This document shows, piece after piece, positions 61,775 to 64,000 of a stretch of DNA of 64,000 bases. Origin of the DNA: Cellulosimicrobium composti (lineage in GTDB: Bacteria > Actinomycetota > Actinomycetes > Actinomycetales > Cellulomonadaceae). Under the pieces are notes generated by a model. It did not search any database. It was not told the origin of the DNA and saw only the letters and a program-made list of their open reading frames with translations. The stretch's first letter is position 1; every line of letters begins with the position of its first letter. Made by a program: the position numbers and the translations under genes. The stretch is taken from assembly GCF_009711085.1 (NCBI RefSeq), contig NZ_WMKA01000002.1:1-64000 (forward strand), written 5' to 3'.

Positions 61775-63259
61775 ATGAGCCAGACCGCGGGTCGCACGGA
61801 GGAACGGCAGCCGGAGCTCAAGCGCGTCATGGGGCCCAGGCTGCTCCTGCTGTTCATCGTCGGGGACATCCTCGGCACGGGCGTGTACGCGCTCACCGGC
61901 CAGGTCGCGGGCGAGGTCGGCGGCGCGGCGTGGCTGCCGTTCCTGCTCGCGTTCGTCGTCGCGACGATCACCGCGTTCTCCTACCTCGAGCTCGTCACGA
62001 AGTACCCGAGCGCGGCCGGCGCGGCCCTGTACACGCACAAGGCGTTCGGCATCCACCTGGTGACGTTCGTCGTCGCGTTCATGGTCATGAGCTCGGGCAT
62101 CACGTCGGCCTCGACCGCGTCGAACGCGTTCGCGGGCTTCGTCTCCGACGGGTTCGGGCTCGAGCTGCCGACGGGCGGGGACGGCCGCCTGCTCATCGCC
62201 CTCGGCTTCATGGCCCTCGTCGCGCTCGTCAACCTGCGCGGCGTCGGGGAGAGCGTCAAGGCGAACGTCGTGCTGTCGCTCGTCGAGCTGTCCGGCCTGC
62301 TGCTCGTCATCTTCGTGGGCCTGTGGGCCACGACGCAGGGCCGCGCCGACTTCTCGCGCGTCGTCGTGTTCGAGAGCGCGGACGACAAGAGCGTGTTCCT
62401 CGCCGTGACCGCCGCGACGACGCTCGCGTTCTTCGCGATGGTCGGCTTCGAGGACTCGGTGAACATGGCCGAGGAGTGCACCCACCCCGTGCGCGACTTC
62501 CCCCGCATGATGCTCACCGGGCTGTCGATCACGGGCGCGATCTACGTGCTCGTCGCGATCACGGCCGTCGCGCTCGTCCCGGTCGGGGACCTCGTCGACG
62601 ACTCGAAGGGGTCCGCGCTCACGCAGGTGGTCGCCGCGGGCGCGCCGAACCTGCCGTTCGACACGATCTTCCCGTTCATCGGGATGTTCGCCGTCGCGAA
62701 CTCGGCGCTCATCAACATGCTCATGGCGTCCCGCCTGCTCTACGGCATGGCGAACCAGGGCGTGCTGCCGCGCGCGTTCGGCCAGGTGCACCCGTTCCGC
62801 CGCACGCCGTGGGTGTCGATCCTCGTGACGTCGGCGATCGCGTTCGCGCTCATCGTCTACGTCGTGCGGCAGTCGGCGACCCCGGGCGGGGCCAACGCGG
62901 TCGCGCTCCTCGGTGGCACGACGTCGCTGCTCCTGCTCGTCGTGTTCACCGTCGTCAACGTGGCCCTCCTCGTGCTGCGTCGCGACGAGGTCGACCACGA
63001 GCACTTCCGCACCCGCACCTGGCTCGCGGTGCTCGGCGCGCTCACGTGCGCCTACCTCGCCGGGCCGTGGGCGCGCAGCCCCGAGCAGCAGGAGCAGTAC
63101 CTCATCGCGGGCGCGCTCGTCGGGCTCGGCGTCTTGCTCTCGTTCGTCACGTGGCTGTACAACCGTGCGGTGCGCCACCGCCAGATCGCCTTCTCCGACG
63201 TCTCCCGGCTCGAGGGCGAGATCGACGACCGCTCCGGCGACGACGGCGCGGCCCGGTGA
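61775..63259 (+). CDS. APC family amino-acid permease
   Basis: A 494-residue permease with about 12 helices. The APC signature in TM1 is FIVGDILGTGVYALTGQVAG, TM6 carries FFAMVGFEDSVNMAEECTHP, and TM8 has NSALINMLMASRLLYGMANQ. These place it with cationic amino-acid/amine transporters of the CAT/YfnA type. The substrate is unknown. An N-terminal charged tail precedes TM1. The stop overlaps the next gene's GTG as GTGA. Confidence 0.92.
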   Translation: MSQTAGRTEERQPELKRVMGPRLLLLFIVGDILGTGVYALTGQVAGEVGGAAWLPFLLAFVVATITAFSYLELVTKYPSAAGAALYTHKAFGIHLVTFVVAFMVMSSGITSASTASNAFAGFVSDGFGLELPTGGDGRLLIALGFMALVALVNLRGVGESVKANVVLSLVELSGLLLVIFVGLWATTQGRADFSRVVVFESADDKSVFLAVTAATTLAFFAMVGFEDSVNMAEECTHPVRDFPRMMLTGLSITGAIYVLVAITAVALVPVGDLVDDSKGSALTQVVAAGAPNLPFDTIFPFIGMFAVANSALINMLMASRLLYGMANQGVLPRAFGQVHPFRRTPWVSILVTSAIAFALIVYVVRQSATPGGANAVALLGGTTSLLLLVVFTVVNVALLVLRRDEVDHEHFRTRTWLAVLGALTCAYLAGPWARSPEQQEQYLIAGALVGLGVLLSFVTWLYNRAVRHRQIAFSDVSRLEGEIDDRSGDDGAAR

Positions 63260-63648
63260 GCGACCCCGCGCCGGGCGGCCCGCCCCGGCCCACCCCGGAC
63301 CGCGTCGGCCCGGTCGACGCCCTCGCCTTCCTCTGCGAGATCGCGCTCCTCGTCCTGCTGGCCGTGGCCGGTTGGCGGCTCGGCGCGGCGGCCGACGTCC
63401 CGGGCGCGGCGCGCGCCGCGCTGTCCGTCGTCCTCGCGCTCGCGCTGCCCGGTCTCGCCGTCGTCGTGTGGGCCCGCTGGCTGGCGCGCACCGCCGCGCG
63501 GCGGCTCCCGCAGCCGTGGCGCCTCGACGTGCAGATCGCCCTGTTCGTCGCGGCGGGCCTCGCGATCGCGGGCGTCGGGCTCGTGTGGTGGGGCGTCGGG
63601 CTCGCGCTCGTCGGCACGACGGCGTTCGCCCTCACCCGGGACCGCTGA
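63256..63648 (+). CDS. DUF2568 (YrdB) family membrane protein
   Basis: A 130-residue protein with four transmembrane helices. FLCEIALLVLLAVAGWRLG and LPGLAVVVWARWLA are the DUF2568/YrdB landmarks, the first carrying the conserved Glu and the second the Trp/Arg pair. The family is of unknown function. It starts at a GTG overlapping the permease stop, so it is translationally coupled and may be an accessory subunit, which is inference. Confidence 0.82.
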   Translation: MSDPAPGGPPRPTPDRVGPVDALAFLCEIALLVLLAVAGWRLGAAADVPGAARAALSVVLALALPGLAVVVWARWLARTAARRLPQPWRLDVQIALFVAAGLAIAGVGLVWWGVGLALVGTTAFALTRDR

Positions 63649-63690
63649 CCCCGGACGGGGGGAACGCCGTCGCGCCCGTGCGGACGGGCG

Positions 63691-63999
63691 TCAGGCCGAG
63701 CGCTGCCGCGTCCGGAACGCCTGGGTCGCGACCCAGCCCATGACGACGGCGGCGAGCGCGAGGAGGCCGAGCCGGCCCCACACCACGCCCCAGTCGGGCG
63801 ACGCGGCGAGCGCCTCGCGCCCGGCCACGACGGCCCAGTCGAACGGGTTGTAGCGCGCGACGTCCGCGACCCACGCCGGGGACAGGCGTGTGTCCATCAC
63901 GGCCGACGACAGGAACATGAGCGGTAGCGTGATGAGCTGCGAGATGCCGATGAGCGCCTCCTGCTGGCCGGTGAGCAGGGCCGTCGCGTTGCTCAGCGC
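63691..63999 (-). CDS. ABC-2 type transporter permease (5' end outside window)
   Basis: The frame is open to the right edge, so only the last 102 codons are seen. It ends with TALLTGQQEALIGISQLITL, PLMFLSSAVMDTRLSPAWVA, then YNPFDWAVVAGREAL and a last helix LGLLALAAVVMGWVATQAF. This is the C-terminus of a DrrB-like ABC-2 permease, where FLSSA and the NPFDW segment flank the last extracellular loop. The partner ATPase is not in the window. It converges on the DUF2568 gene. Confidence 0.85.
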   Translation of the reverse strand, partial: ALSNATALLTGQQEALIGISQLITLPLMFLSSAVMDTRLSPAWVADVARYNPFDWAVVAGREALAASPDWGVVWGRLGLLALAAVVMGWVATQAFRTRQRSA

Positions 64000-64000
64000 G

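Overview
The window is a chromosomal segment of a very high-GC actinobacterium. Actinobacterial signatures are bldC, a DUF3073 protein, a DUF3618 protein, a C50 carotenoid operon and two SAM-IV type riboswitches. GTG starts, 4-base gene overlaps and leaderless-looking promoters are common. The gene set fits the Micrococcales, perhaps a Cellulosimicrobium or Cellulomonas relative; that placement is an inference. There is no rRNA, CRISPR array, integrase or insertion sequence.

Layout, 0-31.8 kb: the end of a D-Ala-D-Ala carboxypeptidase; a minus-strand C50 carotenoid operon (crtB-crtI-crtYe-crtYf-crtEb) with every junction overlapping as GTGA; galE; an ArsR regulator with a CDF metal exporter; a small zincin; tRNA-Glu, tRNA-Asp and tRNA-Phe; two small membrane proteins; bldC diverging from a DUF3073 gene; purF-purM; a sulfate ABC transporter (sbp-cysTWA); two membrane proteins; a 1589-residue secreted nuclease/5'-nucleotidase; a sterol-carrier-like protein with an RNB ribonuclease; and a complete family-5 peptide/oligosaccharide ABC operon.

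Layout, 31.8-64 kb: cutC, gdhA, then the most unusual part. At 34.5 kb a SAM-IV riboswitch precedes an NADPH:FMN reductase and a flavin reductase. From 51.4 kb down to 38.2 kb on the minus strand a canonical promoter, a second SAM-IV riboswitch and a 34-codon cysteine-containing leader ORF precede a co-directional block. That block holds four intact luciferase-like (LLM) flavin monooxygenases, a DUF1684 protein, a GNAT acetyltransferase, a polar-amino-acid-type ABC transporter, an FAD oxidase, a nitroreductase and a rhodanese. It ends in an out-of-frame chimera of a fifth LLM gene and an ABC ATPase, apparently a deletion scar. The two riboswitch units are complementary: one supplies reduced flavin, the other the flavin-dependent monooxygenases and an uptake system. 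The simplest reading is a SAM-repressed regulon for scavenging organic sulfur. Between them lie a small membrane protein, an aldo/keto reductase and dps.

The right end carries a TetR regulator with an MMPL exporter, an HSL-type esterase, purL, DUF1304, a LysR regulator diverging from an EamA exporter, an APC-family permease with a DUF2568 protein, and the end of an ABC-2 permease cut by the window edge.
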